From Corallococcus macrosporus DSM 14697 (GTDB lineage Bacteria; Myxococcota; Myxococcia; Myxococcales; Myxococcaceae): a stretch of DNA of 64,000 nt. Position 1 is the first letter of the stretch. Every line of letters begins with the position of its first letter. The notes beneath the pieces were generated by a model that saw only the letters and a program-made list of their open reading frames with translations, did not search any database and was not told where the DNA came from. The stretch lies in the NCBI RefSeq assembly GCF_002305895.1, contig NZ_CP022203.1, positions 7,784,001 through 7,848,000 on the forward strand. Direction: 5' to 3'. Shown here piece by piece: positions 1 through 7,448 of the stretch. A program made the translations under genes and the position numbers.

Positions 1-235
1 GCGCGCGCCGCCCGCGGCCGACAGCTACGTCACGCTCTCCCCCGGTACGTCGGTGGAGGGCAAGGTGGACCTCGCTCGCTTCTATGACTTGCAGGCGCCG
101 GGCACGTACCGCATCGCGTTCCGGGGGCCGCTGATGGACGTCGCCCGGGAAGGCGAACCGGTGCCCGCTCCGAATGGCGGCTTCCGCCCGGCGGACGTGC
201 CCTGCCCCGAGGTGCTGGTCACCGTCACGCCCTGA
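1..235 (+). CDS. C-terminal part of a secreted beta-sandwich-type protein (5' end outside window)
   Basis: An open frame enters from the left edge (codons from base 2) and stops at 235, so about 77 C-terminal residues are visible. They include YVTLSPGTSVEGKVDL and FYDLQAPGTYRIAF. This looks like the beta-sandwich found in extracellular myxobacterial proteins, for example around deuterolysin (M35)-like peptidases, where a chain is introduced as a value that must be non-negative and then a Tyr-Asp pair is followed by GTYR. No catalytic motif lies in the visible part, so the enzyme class cannot be assigned. The start is outside the window. Confidence 0.5.
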   Translation, partial: RAPPAADSYVTLSPGTSVEGKVDLARFYDLQAPGTYRIAFRGPLMDVAREGEPVPAPNGGFRPADVPCPEVLVTVTP

Positions 236-294
236 CGGCGGGCCCGCGTGTCTCGCCGCGCGAGGTGCCTGGCCCAAGGCGCCTCGCGCGGCCC

Positions 295-1215
295 TCAGCC
301 CACCACCAGCCGCGCGCGCTGCTTCGCGGGGCGGATGCGCGCGGTGGCCCCCGCGCCGAAACGAAGGAAGTCCTCCTCCACCCCGTCGCTGAAGATGACG
401 CCCTCCGACGCCATCCGCGACTCCAGCACCAGCTCGCGCGCCTCCGTCACGTCGCCCATCACCAGGCTGGCGCCCGAGTGGCGGCTGGCGAAGGGCTCGC
501 GCACCACGAAGACCAGGCGCGGGTCCTCCCAGTCCAGGCGCAGGGGCGCCCCCGGCACCCCGCCCGCGTGCGCCGTCACGCCTCGCGCCAGGTTGAAGAT
601 GGAGGACAGCCACCCGGTGGCGCCCGCGCCCGTGGACACCACCACGCCGCTGGAGGACTGGGCCTCCTCCTGGTCCCCGGTGCGCAGCCGGTAGCGCGCG
701 GAGACATGGGAGCGCGCCCCGATGAACAAGTCATTGAAGGCCAGCAGCCGCTGCCCGTCCGCCAGCCGCGCCTCCGCCAGCGTCACGCGCCTGAAGGCCG
801 CCGTGTCCTCCAGCACCTTCCGCACCGCGCCGCGCGCGCCCGCCACCGAGCAGGGCAACAGCACCCCGTCGAAGCGCTCCGGGTCCGGGTTCACGCCCAC
901 CAGCGGCTGCTCCCCCACGTACTTGGCCACGTTGGCCACCAGCCCGTCCTGCCCCGCGACGACCACCACCTCCTTGCCGGTGAAGAGGAAGGTGGGCACC
1001 AGGCTCCGGTCCACCTGCTGCACCGGCAGCCCGAAGGACAGCGACTCCCGCAGCGTGTCCACGTTGCGCCGGTAGGCCTCGTCCTCCCGGGAGAACTCGT
1101 CGAAGTCCTGCCCCGCGTGCTCCACGTAGAACTTCGCCTGCTTCTTCGTGTTGAAGCGCTCCACCAGCCCCGCCAGGCGGGTGCGGCGGGTGACGAGCAC
1201 GATCTTCTCGTACAT
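295..1215 (-). CDS. NAD kinase-like (diacylglycerol/NAD kinase superfamily) protein
   Basis: The 306-residue protein has the fold signature of ATP-NAD kinases. A GQDG at residues 88-91 replaces the usual GGDG, and is followed by GVNPDPERFDGVLLP. An FND takes the place of the NE/D motif near residue 160, and SSSGVVVSTGAGATGW is the typical ribose-binding loop. NAD kinases phosphorylate NAD to NADP in the cytoplasm. The altered GGDG suggests a divergent member, so the true substrate is uncertain. The ATG at 1215 is preceded by a strong GGGGGAGGGG ribosome site. The gene lies 15 bases downstream of the SPFH gene and is probably co-transcribed with it. Confidence 0.72.
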   Translation of the reverse strand: MYEKIVLVTRRTRLAGLVERFNTKKQAKFYVEHAGQDFDEFSREDEAYRRNVDTLRESLSFGLPVQQVDRSLVPTFLFTGKEVVVVAGQDGLVANVAKYVGEQPLVGVNPDPERFDGVLLPCSVAGARGAVRKVLEDTAAFRRVTLAEARLADGQRLLAFNDLFIGARSHVSARYRLRTGDQEEAQSSSGVVVSTGAGATGWLSSIFNLARGVTAHAGGVPGAPLRLDWEDPRLVFVVREPFASRHSGASLVMGDVTEARELVLESRMASEGVIFSDGVEEDFLRFGAGATARIRPAKQRARLVVG

Positions 1216-1230
1216 GGCCCCTCCCCCGCG

Positions 1231-2229
1231 TCAGCGCTCGCGGCCCTTGCCGCCCTGCGCGGGCGGCTGCGCCCGGCCCGGCCCGCCCACCAGCGACTGC
1301 AACAGGTCCGGCGACACGTTGAGCTCGCCAATGCGCTGCGCGTTCTCCGCCATCTCCCGGAACGCCAGGGCGATGTTGAGCGCCGGGTCCCCGCCACTGG
1401 CCGACGTGGCCATCAGCGTCTTCCAGTCCACCCCGCGCACGGGCGCCAGCGTCTTCTCCAGCGCGTAGGCGCGGGCGTCCGCGGCCTGCCGCTCATTGTC
1501 GCTCCAGCGCGTCATCAGCGCGGCGCGCTGCTCCTCCACGGCGATGTCCGCGGCCATCCTCGCCTCGCGAATCTGGCGCTGCCGCTCCTCCACCGCCAGC
1601 TCCGTGGCCAGCTCGCTCTCCTTGATGCGCCGCTCCTGCTCCACCGCGGCGTTGCGGCGCGCGTAGATGGCCTCATCCGCGCCGCGCTGTAGCGCCTCGC
1701 GCGCCTCGGCCTCCAGCGCCCGCGCCATCTCCGGCGCCGGCTTCACCGACAGCAGCGAGAAGGCCATCACCTCCACGCCCAGCGCCTTCACCGGCTCCGC
1801 GACGGACAGGGCCGCCAGCACCTGCTGCTCGATGGCGTCCGAGCGCACCAGCACCTCGCGCAGCGTCAACCCCTGCACCACCGAGCGCGCCCGCACCTGC
1901 GCCACCTGCACCAGCCGCTCCTCCAGCTTCTCCGGGTCATCCGACTGGTAGCGCCCCGTGGGGCCCAGGGAGTAGTCCAGGAGCGAGGCCAGCCGGCGCG
2001 GGTCCGTGACACGCCACGTGAGCTGCCCCTGCAGCGTCACCGCCTGGAAGTCCCGCGACACCTCGTTGAACACGAAGGGCACGTCCGCGCTGGACAGGGG
2101 CACCGACACCAGCGTCGCCGACGGCTTCCAGTAGAAGAACGAGAGCCCCGCCCCCTCCCGGACCACCTTCCCTCCCTCGAACCGCATCACGTACGTCGTC
2201 GGTGCCGCCTTCATGTAGCCGATGACCAT
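1231..2229 (-). CDS. SPFH/band 7 domain protein
   Basis: I place the start at the ATG at 2229, after a GGAGG site, rather than at an in-frame start at 2277. This gives 332 residues. The N-terminal half matches the SPFH/prohibitin/band 7 fold (FQAVTLQGQLTWRVTDP, then a segment on ALGVEVMAFSLLSVKP). It is followed by a long charged helix (EAREALQRGADEAIYARRN and on to EERQRQIREARMAADIAVEE) typical of the flotillin/stomatin coiled coil. There is no clear N-terminal membrane helix, so it may associate peripherally with membrane. It ends with a short Pro/Gly/Gln tail. It is the first gene of a two-gene unit with the NAD kinase-like gene. Confidence 0.8.
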   Translation of the reverse strand: MVIGYMKAAPTTYVMRFEGGKVVREGAGLSFFYWKPSATLVSVPLSSADVPFVFNEVSRDFQAVTLQGQLTWRVTDPRRLASLLDYSLGPTGRYQSDDPEKLEERLVQVAQVRARSVVQGLTLREVLVRSDAIEQQVLAALSVAEPVKALGVEVMAFSLLSVKPAPEMARALEAEAREALQRGADEAIYARRNAAVEQERRIKESELATELAVEERQRQIREARMAADIAVEEQRAALMTRWSDNERQAADARAYALEKTLAPVRGVDWKTLMATSASGGDPALNIALAFREMAENAQRIGELNVSPDLLQSLVGGPGRAQPPAQGGKGRER

Positions 2230-2572
2230 GAATCCTCCACCCCACTTCGTGTCTCTCTGACACCTAGTTAGTGTCAAGCGAACACGAATTCAAGTCAATG
2301 TGCGGAAGCGACCCGTGAAGGGCCGCGGATGTCCGGTGGCGAATCACGGTTCATCCGCGTTGCGACACAAAGCACACAGGGCTCATGGACGAATGCGCCG
2401 GTCGTGCGCAGGGTGGCAGGAACCCGGATCTGGCTTCCGTGATGCCGGGCCACGAGGAAGGGCGCATGGGGGCGACACACGAATGGCATCCGGTCGCGGC
2501 GAGATTTTCGCGCGCCGGGCATTCCGCCGCCACACGCCGTCCCTACCTTTCCAGCGCACTTCGGGAGAGCGC
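2230..2572. other. Divergent intergenic region between SPFH gene and phosphoesterase gene
   Basis: This 343-base stretch carries no gene I can support. It must hold the promoters of both flanking divergent genes. Next to the SPFH gene it contains the TGACAC inverted repeat described separately. Weak open frames across 2300-2570 on either strand have no family resemblance and poor starts. Confidence 0.6.
2258..2276. promoter_or_regulatory. Inverted repeat TGACAC-N7-GTGTCA, candidate operator
   Basis: The half-sites TGACAC (2258-2263) and GTGTCA (2271-2276) are perfect and separated by 7 bases, 29 bases upstream of the SPFH start. On the minus strand the outer arm overlaps a TTGACA that would suit a -35 element. 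The geometry fits a dimeric repressor (TetR or MarR type), but no such regulator gene is adjacent, so the binder is unknown. Confidence 0.4.
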
Positions 2573-3280
2573 ATGCGGATCGCGGTGATTTCGGACCTAC
2601 ATCTCGGGCGGCGAGACGCCGCCGACCACTTCGGGCACGACGACTCCGGCTTCCTGCGCTTCCTCCGTTTCTTGGAAGGCAACTTCGAGCGCATCGTGCT
2701 GCTGGGGGACATCTACGAGACGCTCACCCCACGCACGCCCGGGCGGAAGGTGGCGGAGCTGATGGCGGCCCGGGCGGCGCATCCGGAAATCGTCCGGCGC
2801 TTCGAGCTGCCGCGCTACCACTACATCCACGGCAACCACGACCTGGTGGCCGGCACGGTGCTGGGCGCGCCCGAGCAGCTGATTCTGGAGGCGGACGGGG
2901 TGCGCCTGCTCTTCACCCACGGCCACCATCACGACTGGATGATTCGCAAGGCGCGCCTGCTGTCGGAGGCGGCGGTGTGGGCCGGAGCGTGGCTGCGGCG
3001 GATGCGGCTGCGGGCGATGTTCCGGTGGTTCCAGGCGTTGGACCTGAAAATCACCAACGCCCTGCCAGACCCGGAGCGTTGCACCTTCCAGCGCTGGGCG
3101 GTGGCGCGGGCCAACGCGCACCACGCGGACATCGTCGTCACCGGCCACACCCACCTGGGCCTCAAGGTGGAGCACGGCAGCAAGCTCTTCCTCAACAGCG
3201 GGACGTGCTCGGAGGGGCAGTTCTCCTTCCTCAGCCTGGACACGCGCACCGCCAACTACTCGCTGCACACCTCCTGGTAG
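2573..3280 (+). CDS. Calcineurin-like metallophosphoesterase
   Basis: The ATG at 2573 follows GGGAGA and opens directly into the first metal motif (MRIAVISDLHLG), which argues against in-frame starts further upstream. The 235-residue protein has every metallophosphoesterase block in order: DLHLG (residues 8-12), LLGDIYE, IHGNHD, FTHGHHHDW and VTGHTHLG, ending near SKLFLNSGTCSEGQ. These residues bind two metal ions and cleave phosphoester bonds. The GNHD block differs from the GNRD usual in the LpxH lipid A branch, so I do not assign that role. It stands alone between a divergent gene and an Imm11-like gene. Confidence 0.85.
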   Translation: MRIAVISDLHLGRRDAADHFGHDDSGFLRFLRFLEGNFERIVLLGDIYETLTPRTPGRKVAELMAARAAHPEIVRRFELPRYHYIHGNHDLVAGTVLGAPEQLILEADGVRLLFTHGHHHDWMIRKARLLSEAAVWAGAWLRRMRLRAMFRWFQALDLKITNALPDPERCTFQRWAVARANAHHADIVVTGHTHLGLKVEHGSKLFLNSGTCSEGQFSFLSLDTRTANYSLHTSW

Positions 3281-3283
3281 GCC

Positions 3284-3304
3284 CCTGGCCCGCGGGCGGC
3301 CAGG
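3284..3304 (+). terminator. GC-rich hairpin after the phosphoesterase gene
   Basis: CCTGGCC (3284-3290) and GGCCAGG (3298-3304) form a perfect 7-bp stem with a 7-base loop, starting 4 bases after the stop codon. No U tract follows, so it may be a transcript-end structure rather than a strong intrinsic terminator. Confidence 0.35.
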
Positions 3305-3375
3305 AAGGCGGCGGGGAGCCCGGTCCGTTGCATCTTCCTCGCCCCTCCTCGCGGTGGGCGCAGTAACATTGGCGG

Positions 3376-4185
3376 ATGTTCAGGCGGCTCACCGAGGCGC
3401 TCCGCGTGCTGACGCGACGCTCCCCGAGAAACAGCCCCGGCTCCACGCCTGGAGCCCCGCGGCAACTGCTCCTTTCCGACGTGCCCGCGGACGCGCGGCC
3501 CCGGACGAAGCCGGCCGCGCGCCGCGCACCGCCGCGCCCCACCCGCCCCGCGCGCTACTTCGACCTCCACGACGACTTCCGCATCCCCGGCCGGCCCGAG
3601 CTGAGCGACCCGGTGGCCGTGGACCCGCGGCAGAAGCTGGACTCCGTGTGGCTGTTCACCTCCGGCGCCCGGGTGCGCGGCGTGGGGAGGCTGCGCCTGA
3701 AGGTGACGCCCCCAGGGCCGCCGCTGGACTTCTCGCTCGCGGGCGCCGGGCTCACCCCCATCGTCTCCGCGCGCGTGGCCTCCGTCTTCCGGGAGCTGGC
3801 GCCCCACGACGTCCAACTGCTGCCCGTGGAGGTGGAGGACCGCAGCGAGCCTCACTTCATCCTCGTCGCCACCCGGCTGGTGCGCTGCATCGACGACCGG
3901 GCCTGCGCGGAGGCCATCCCCTACACCGCGGCGGACGGCCTGCCCGAGCGCGTGGGGCACTACCGCAGCATCAGCGGCCTGCGGGTGGACCCCACCCGGA
4001 CGAACGGCGCCCGGGTCTTCCGCACCTGGGGCTGGCCGGTGAGCCTCATCGTCTCCGAGGGCATCAAGGAAGCCCTGGAGCACGCCCGCATCACCGGCGC
4101 GCGCTTCGCCGAGGTGACGGAGCCGCCTCGCAAGCCCCGCCGGAAGAAGGCCGCCGCGAAGAAGTCCCGGCCGAAGCGGCGCTGA
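3376..4185 (+). CDS. Imm11-family (DUF1629-like) protein
   Basis: The protein has 269 residues. After a basic, proline-rich N-terminal 55 residues it enters a conserved block (RYFDLHDDFRIPGRPELSDP, PLDFSLAGAGLTPIVSARVA, HDVQLLPVEVE, VRCIDDRACAEAIPY, ERVGHYRSISGLRVDP, FRTWGWPVSLIVSEGIKEAL). I recognise this as the Imm11 family that is multiplied in myxobacterial genomes. Imm11 proteins are predicted immunity proteins against polymorphic toxins. No candidate toxin lies directly beside it, so an immunity role here is inferred from family only. The C-terminal tail is strongly Lys/Arg-rich. No clear Shine-Dalgarno site precedes the ATG. Confidence 0.72.
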   Translation: MFRRLTEALRVLTRRSPRNSPGSTPGAPRQLLLSDVPADARPRTKPAARRAPPRPTRPARYFDLHDDFRIPGRPELSDPVAVDPRQKLDSVWLFTSGARVRGVGRLRLKVTPPGPPLDFSLAGAGLTPIVSARVASVFRELAPHDVQLLPVEVEDRSEPHFILVATRLVRCIDDRACAEAIPYTAADGLPERVGHYRSISGLRVDPTRTNGARVFRTWGWPVSLIVSEGIKEALEHARITGARFAEVTEPPRKPRRKKAAAKKSRPKRR

Positions 4186-4205
4186 CCCGCGCCCCGGAGA
4201 CCGCA

Positions 4206-4224
4206 ACGGGGCCGCGGGCCCCGT
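4206..4224 (+). terminator. Hairpin downstream of the Imm11-like gene
   Basis: ACGGGGCC (4206-4213) and GGCCCCGT (4217-4224) form a perfect 8-bp stem with a GCG loop, 20 bases after the stop. There is no U tract, so it is a possible terminator only. Confidence 0.4.
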
Positions 4225-4419
4225 CCGGCTCCGACCTCACCGGGCCGCGCGCCTGGGCGAAGGCCACGCCCTGAGCGCCAGCGGCCTGTAGCCCCCTCCC
4301 TCCTCCGCGCCCGCCAGGGCCCGCCTTCCCTCCGGGAGCGCGGGCTGTCTGCCTTTGGAGCAATGCGTCACACGGAATGGCTTGTCACAGACTTGCAATC
4401 ACCGGAATCCCGCTGGTAC

Positions 4420-4526
4420 TTTCTTCGCCGCTCGAAGTAACTCAACTCGTTCGTGGCCGCTCCAGGCTCCATCAACGCGCCGCGCCACTGAACGACGACG
4501 CTCGAAGCACCTCGGTTTCTTCGCCG
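4420..4526. promoter_or_regulatory. Paired repeat blocks, candidate operators of the beta-glucan locus
   Basis: TTTCTTCGCCG occurs at 4420-4430 and again at 4516-4526. GCTCGAAG occurs at 4430-4437 and again at 4500-4507. In the first copy the two blocks abut and form an inverted repeat, CTTCG-ccgct-CGAAG. The second set lies within 62 bases of the first start codon. The ROK regulator encoded as the second gene is the obvious candidate ligand, but this is inference from position. Confidence 0.35.
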
Positions 4527-4561
4527 TAAGAACGAAGTTTTCCAGATGTGGAGGGGAGCGC

Positions 4562-5332
4562 ATGCATCCGAACAAGCGTTTCGCGTGGGCGTGGGTGGCG
4601 GCGGGCGTTTTCGCGGTGTCTGGTCTGGTGGTGGGCTGTGATCCGGAAGAGGACCCCACGCCAACGCCTGACGCAGGTCAGCAGAACCCGGACTCAGGCA
4701 CGCGGCTGGACTCGGGGACCCAGACGGACTCCGGCACGCCGCCACCCGACGCGGGCACGGAGCCCGACGACGCGGGCACCGAGCCGGAAGACGCCGGGAC
4801 GGAGCCGGAGGACGCGGGCACCGAGGAGGACGCGGGCACCCCGCCGCCCACGCTGCCCCTGGCCGTGGACGGCGCCTGGATTCCCAGCGGCTACATGGGT
4901 GATGGCGCGAGCGGCGGCGTGACGTACAGCGGCACGGAGTGCGCGTCGCGGGCCGGCTCGGCCCAGGGCGCCTGCCACCGGTTCACCTGGACGCCCGGCG
5001 GGGAGGGCTGGGCGGGCGTCTTCTGGCAGTTCCCCGAGGGGAACTGGGGCAGCATGCCGGGCTTCGCCGTCCCGGATGGCGCCAACTCCGTGTCCTTCTA
5101 CGCCTGGGGCGCCGAGGGCGGGGAAGTCGTCACGTTCATGACGGGGATGAACGCCGCTGACGGATTCGAGGTGCCGCTGGAGAATGTCGCGCTCACCACC
5201 ACCCCGACCCAGTACACAATCGACATCAGCCGCGTCCGGTATGGACTGGTGGTGGGTGGCTTCGGGTGGAGCGCAGGTGGTGGCAGGACGACTCCGCTCG
5301 TCTTCTTCATCGACGACATCCACTGGCACTGA
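4562..5332 (+). CDS. Lipoprotein with DAGT-type linker and carbohydrate-binding-like C-terminal domain
   Basis: The ATG at 4562 follows GGAGGGGAG. A signal peptide ends in a lipobox (SGLVVGC), predicting lipid attachment. Residues about 25-95 are a flexible acidic linker of repeated DAGTEPE/DSGT units, common in myxobacterial surface lipoproteins. The C-terminal 150 residues (VDGAWIPSGYMGDGASGGV, RFTWTPGGEGWAGVFWQFP, TTPLVFFIDDIHWH) resemble a galactose-binding-like jelly-roll of the CBM kind, which ends in a DDI-W motif. It is the first gene of the beta-glucan locus and is likely to bind polysaccharide at the cell surface. No catalytic motif is visible. Confidence 0.75.
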   Translation: MHPNKRFAWAWVAAGVFAVSGLVVGCDPEEDPTPTPDAGQQNPDSGTRLDSGTQTDSGTPPPDAGTEPDDAGTEPEDAGTEPEDAGTEEDAGTPPPTLPLAVDGAWIPSGYMGDGASGGVTYSGTECASRAGSAQGACHRFTWTPGGEGWAGVFWQFPEGNWGSMPGFAVPDGANSVSFYAWGAEGGEVVTFMTGMNAADGFEVPLENVALTTTPTQYTIDISRVRYGLVVGGFGWSAGGGRTTPLVFFIDDIHWH

Positions 5333-5373
5333 CACCCACCCCCATCCTCGCGGCGGAACGGAGCGAGAGGACG

Positions 5374-6600
5374 ATGCGAGTGGGAACGGCGGTGACGACG
5401 GTCGACGCGGCGGGCATGCGCGCGCAGAACAGCAGCCTGCTGCTCAACATGATCTGGCGTGAGCGCCAGATTTCCCGGGCGGAGCTCGCCCGGAGGACGG
5501 AGCTGAGCCCGTCCACCGTCTCCGCCATCGTGGCGGACCTGGAGCGCTCCGGCCTGGTGCGCAGCATTGGCGCCGGGGTGTCCCGGGGCGGCCGTCGTCC
5601 CACCCTCATCGGCTTCTGCGATGACGCGTTCAGCCTCATTGGCGTGGAGATGGGCGCCACCCACGTGACGGCCGTGCTCACCGACCTGCGCGGCCGGGTG
5701 CGCGCCCACCGTCACGCCAACCACGCCGTCCGCGAAGACCCCAAGGGCACGCTCCAGAAGGTGCGCGAGCTGGTCCAGGAGGTCCTGGACGCCGAGCGCG
5801 TGCCGCGCCGCTCCGTGGCGGGCATGGGCATCGCCGTGCCCAGCCCCGTGCACCCGTCCGCCCCGGGCAGGCTGTCACCGCTGCTGGTGCCGGCCTGGCG
5901 GGACTACGACGTGCAGGAGGCCTTGCGGAGCGCGTTCGGCCTGCCGGTGTTCGTGGACAACGACGCGAACCTGGGCGCGCTGTCGGAGTGCTACTGGGGC
6001 GCGGGCGTCAACGGCGAGGACCTGGCGTACATCAAGCTGGCCACGGGCATCGGCTCCGGCCACATCATCCACGGCGACGTCTACCGGGGCGCGGGCGGCA
6101 CCGCGGGCGAAATCAGCCACATGGCGGTGGACTCCTCCGGGCCGCAGTGCGTGTGCGGCCTGCGCGGCTGCCTCGTCACGCTCATCGGGTCCGCGGCGCT
6201 GCTGGAGCGGGCGCGGGAGCTGCTGGGCCGCAAGGACAAGCGCGCCCTCACGGTGCGCGAGTTGGTGGAGGGCGCGCGGGCGGGTGAGCCGGCCGCGCGT
6301 CAGGTCATCGACGGGCTCGGGCACTACCTGGGCATCGCCGTGGCCGGCCTGCTGAACCTGCTCAACCCCGCCATCGTCGTGCTCGGCGGCGAAATCTCGC
6401 TGGTGGGAGACCTGCTGCTGGACCCGCTCCGCGCCTCGGTGCGCAAGCGGGCGCTGTCCACCTCCATGGCGGAGACGCGCATCGTCACCTCCGCGCTGGG
6501 AGACCGCGCCATCGCCGTGGGCGCGGCCACCCTGGTGCTCCAGGCCGCGCTGAGAGACAGGACCCTCTTCCCCCTTCAACACCTAGGCAAATCCGCATGA
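5374..6600 (+). CDS. ROK-family transcriptional regulator
   Basis: I choose the ATG at 5374; an in-frame start at 5266 would sit inside the previous gene. The 408-residue protein has an N-terminal winged helix-turn-helix (RAELARRTELSPSTVSAIVADLERSGLVR) followed by a ROK (repressor, ORF, kinase) domain with VFVDNDANLGAL, the GIGSGHIIHGD loop, GEISHM and the CVCGLRGCL zinc motif. ROK regulators usually bind a sugar or sugar phosphate and lose DNA affinity. Its stop codon overlaps the start of the GH16 gene (ATGA), so it is co-expressed with the pathway it probably controls. Confidence 0.9.
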   Translation: MRVGTAVTTVDAAGMRAQNSSLLLNMIWRERQISRAELARRTELSPSTVSAIVADLERSGLVRSIGAGVSRGGRRPTLIGFCDDAFSLIGVEMGATHVTAVLTDLRGRVRAHRHANHAVREDPKGTLQKVRELVQEVLDAERVPRRSVAGMGIAVPSPVHPSAPGRLSPLLVPAWRDYDVQEALRSAFGLPVFVDNDANLGALSECYWGAGVNGEDLAYIKLATGIGSGHIIHGDVYRGAGGTAGEISHMAVDSSGPQCVCGLRGCLVTLIGSAALLERARELLGRKDKRALTVRELVEGARAGEPAARQVIDGLGHYLGIAVAGLLNLLNPAIVVLGGEISLVGDLLLDPLRASVRKRALSTSMAETRIVTSALGDRAIAVGAATLVLQAALRDRTLFPLQHLGKSA

Positions 6601-7448
6601 CGCTCCCGCGCCTCCTCCCCGTGGCCCTGGCCCTGACGGGCCTCGCCTGTGACCCGGCCGCCAACCGGGTGAACCGCCCCAACAACCCGACCCCCAGCAC
6701 CCCCCAGCCCAGCACGGACTGGGCGCTGGTGTGGCAGGACGAGTTCGATGGCGAAGCGGGGACCCCGCCCTCCTCCGAGCGGTGGGTGCACGACGTGGGA
6801 GGGCACGGCTGGGGCAACGAGCAGTTGGAGTTCAACACCGACCGCGCGGACAACGCCGCGCACGACGGCGCCGGCCACCTGGTCATCACCGCGCGCCGCG
6901 AGCGCTACGGCAACCGCGAGTACACCTCCGCGCGCATCCGCACGCAGGGCCGCTACGAGCCCACCTATGGCCGCGTCGAGGCGCGCATCCAGCTCCCCGT
7001 GGGGCGCGGCATCTGGCCCGCCTTCTGGATGCTGGGCGCGAACATCGCCTCCGTGGATTGGCCGGAGTGCGGCGAAATCGACATCATGGAGTACCGGGGC
7101 CAGCTCCCCTCCATCGTCCGGGGCTCGCTGCACGGCCCGGGCTACTCCGCCGGCAACAACCTGGGCCAGGAGCACGTCGTCAGCGGGACGAAGCTGAACG
7201 AGGGCTTCCACGTCTACGCGGTGGAGTGGGAGCCGGACCGCATCCGCTGGTTCCTCGACGACACCATGTTCTTCGAGGCGACGCCCGCGAAGCTGCCCGC
7301 CGGCGCGCGCTGGGTCTTCGACAGCCCCCAGTTCATCATCCTCAACGTCGCCGTGGGCGGCACCTTCGTGGGCCCGGTGGGCCGCGACACCGTGTTCCCC
7401 CAGGAGATGAAGGTGGACTACGTCCGCGTCTACGCGAGGCCCACGTGA
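6597..7448 (+). CDS. GH16 family beta-glucanase lipoprotein
   Basis: The 283-residue protein has a signal peptide with a lipobox (LTGLAC), a short Asn/Pro/Ser linker and one GH16 domain. The catalytic motif EIDIME is intact at residues 160-165 (nucleophile E160, acid/base E165). WGNEQLEF, GRYEPTYGRVEARI and GIWPAFWMLG are typical of bacterial endo-beta-1,3(4)-glucanases (laminarinases). It should cut beta-glucan at the cell surface into oligosaccharides for the importer encoded next. The start overlaps the ROK stop, and the stop overlaps the next gene start (GTGA). Exact linkage specificity cannot be read from the sequence. Confidence 0.92.
   Translation: MTLPRLLPVALALTGLACDPAANRVNRPNNPTPSTPQPSTDWALVWQDEFDGEAGTPPSSERWVHDVGGHGWGNEQLEFNTDRADNAAHDGAGHLVITARRERYGNREYTSARIRTQGRYEPTYGRVEARIQLPVGRGIWPAFWMLGANIASVDWPECGEIDIMEYRGQLPSIVRGSLHGPGYSAGNNLGQEHVVSGTKLNEGFHVYAVEWEPDRIRWFLDDTMFFEATPAKLPAGARWVFDSPQFIILNVAVGGTFVGPVGRDTVFPQEMKVDYVRVYARPT

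Larger units (their letters stand above)
4186..4561. other. Intergenic region upstream of the beta-glucan locus
   Basis: This is 376 bases without a supportable gene. It begins with a GC-rich hairpin (4206-4224), then becomes less GC-rich and contains repeated sequence blocks (4420-4526) just before the first gene of the beta-glucan locus. The main promoter of that locus most likely lies here. A weak candidate is TTGCAA (4393-4398) followed after 18 bases by TACTTT (4417-4422). Confidence 0.5.

Noticed and set aside
6731-7444. Open frame extending the solute-binding protein upstream into the GH16 gene
   Set aside because: It is out of frame with a complete GH16 protein, while a GTG at 7445 gives a proper lipoprotein signal.
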